From contig JANYAJ010000469.1 in the NCBI GenBank assembly GCA_025361385.1, forward strand, positions 1 through 5,286: DNA of 5,286 nt, read 5' to 3'. The first letter of the stretch is position 1. Each line of letters opens with the position of its first letter. The notes under the pieces are model-generated. The model was not told the origin of the DNA. It worked only from the letters and a program-made list of their open reading frames with translations, and did not search any database. The stretch comes from Nitrospira sp. (lineage in GTDB: Bacteria > Nitrospirota > Nitrospiria > Nitrospirales > Nitrospiraceae). The position numbers were made by a program, and so were the translations under genes. Below, piece after piece: positions 4,900 to 5,286 of this stretch.

Positions 4900-5286
4900 A
4901 TGGCCAGTAACGAGAACGAGACCACACCGAAATCCGAGAGTTACGGCGCGGACCAAATCAAAGTACTGGAAGGCCTGGATGCCGTGCGGAAGCGTCCGGC
5001 GATGTACATCGGCAGCACCGGTGTGGACGGCCTCCATCACCTCGTCTATGAAGTCGTCGACAACAGCGTCGATGAACATATGGCGGGATTTGGTGAGTTG
5101 ATCGAGGTGACGATCCATATCGATGGAAGCGTCACCGTCGTGGATAACGGCCGCGGCATTCCGACCGGGATGCATTCCACCCAGAAGAAGTCCGCTGCAG
5201 AAGTCGCGTTGACGGTGTTGCATGCGGGCGGCAAGTTTGAGCAGGGCGCCTATACGGTGTCCGGCGGGCTCCATGGCGTAGGGATT
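4900..5286 (+). CDS. gyrB: DNA gyrase subunit B, N-terminal part (3' end outside window)
   Basis: ATPase subunit of the type II topoisomerase that introduces negative supercoils, acting with GyrA. The first 129 residues are present out of about 800. The frame opens with ATG 4900, preceded by AGGAG at 4891-4895 (four-base spacing). GHKL ATPase landmarks: [21 protein letters not shown] (19-39), [14 protein letters not shown] (46-59) with the predicted catalytic Glu51 and Mg-binding Asn55, VDNGRGIP (81-88) with ATP/adenine-contacting Asp82, [10 protein letters not shown] (104-113) and the lid motif GGLHGVG (122-128). Ala34 replaces the commoner glycine of RPGMYIG, and His60 follows the DE pair where alanine is frequent; both are mild and should not break the fold. 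The N-terminal 15 residues are a polar extension before the conserved start, as in many GyrBs. GyrB rather than ParE is chosen from the dnaA-dnaN context and the NSVDE and LHAGGKF sequences. Confidence 0.96.
   Translation, partial: MASNENETTPKSESYGADQIKVLEGLDAVRKRPAMYIGSTGVDGLHHLVYEVVDNSVDEHMAGFGELIEVTIHIDGSVTVVDNGRGIPTGMHSTQKKSAAEVALTVLHAGGKFEQGAYTVSGGLHGVGI

Noticed and set aside
1..5286. CRISPR array, tRNA or rRNA gene, insertion sequence
   Set aside because: No regularly spaced direct repeats, cloverleaf sequence, rRNA-like segment or transposase was seen.

Overview
This window is a bacterial chromosomal replication-origin neighbourhood. All genes lie on the + strand: the 3' two-thirds of hisS (histidyl-tRNA synthetase), three small DsrE-superfamily genes in the order TusD/DsrE-like, TusC/DsrF-like, TusB/DsrH-like, a 313-bp origin region, then dnaA, dnaN and the 5' end of gyrB. 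The dnaA-dnaN-gyrB block is the classical origin arrangement. High-GC codon use in hisS, dnaA, dnaN and gyrB, a DnaA whose AAA+ domain resembles the Bacillus type, and a sulfur-relay-like trio beside hisS and dnaA would suit a Nitrospira-like (Nitrospirota) bacterium. That lineage call is inference from gene content and protein flavour, not proof.

Layout: 1-924 hisS (5' end cut off by the window); 925-1027 an AT-rich leader with two near-consensus DnaA boxes; 1028-1978 the three DsrE-family genes, the first containing a perfect DnaA box and the third a perfect 14-bp inverted repeat; 1979-2291 the probable oriC; 2292-3656 dnaA; 3682-4809 dnaN; 4810-4899 a spacer filled by an imperfect palindrome built from 7-bp units; 4900-5286 start of gyrB (3' end cut off). 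The DsrE-family genes and the origin spacer are visibly less GC-rich than the replication genes (for example 27 of 60 bases G/C in 1561-1620 against 41 of 60 in 4201-4260).

The most interesting structure is at 2013-2074: a run of [T/G]A[G/A] triplets followed after a TATC spacer by a minus-strand DnaA box and a weaker tandem box. This matches the DnaA-trio / basal unwinding system known from Bacillus subtilis, in the same orientation. With an inverted pair of DnaA boxes just before dnaA, and further boxes on the far side of the DsrE-family genes, the origin may be bipartite.

DnaA would open the origin, DnaN (sliding clamp) would tether the polymerase and GyrB (with GyrA encoded elsewhere) would remove supercoils. 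The DsrE-family trio is probably a sulfur-transfer complex, possibly for tRNA 2-thiouridylation, which would be a loose functional match with hisS.
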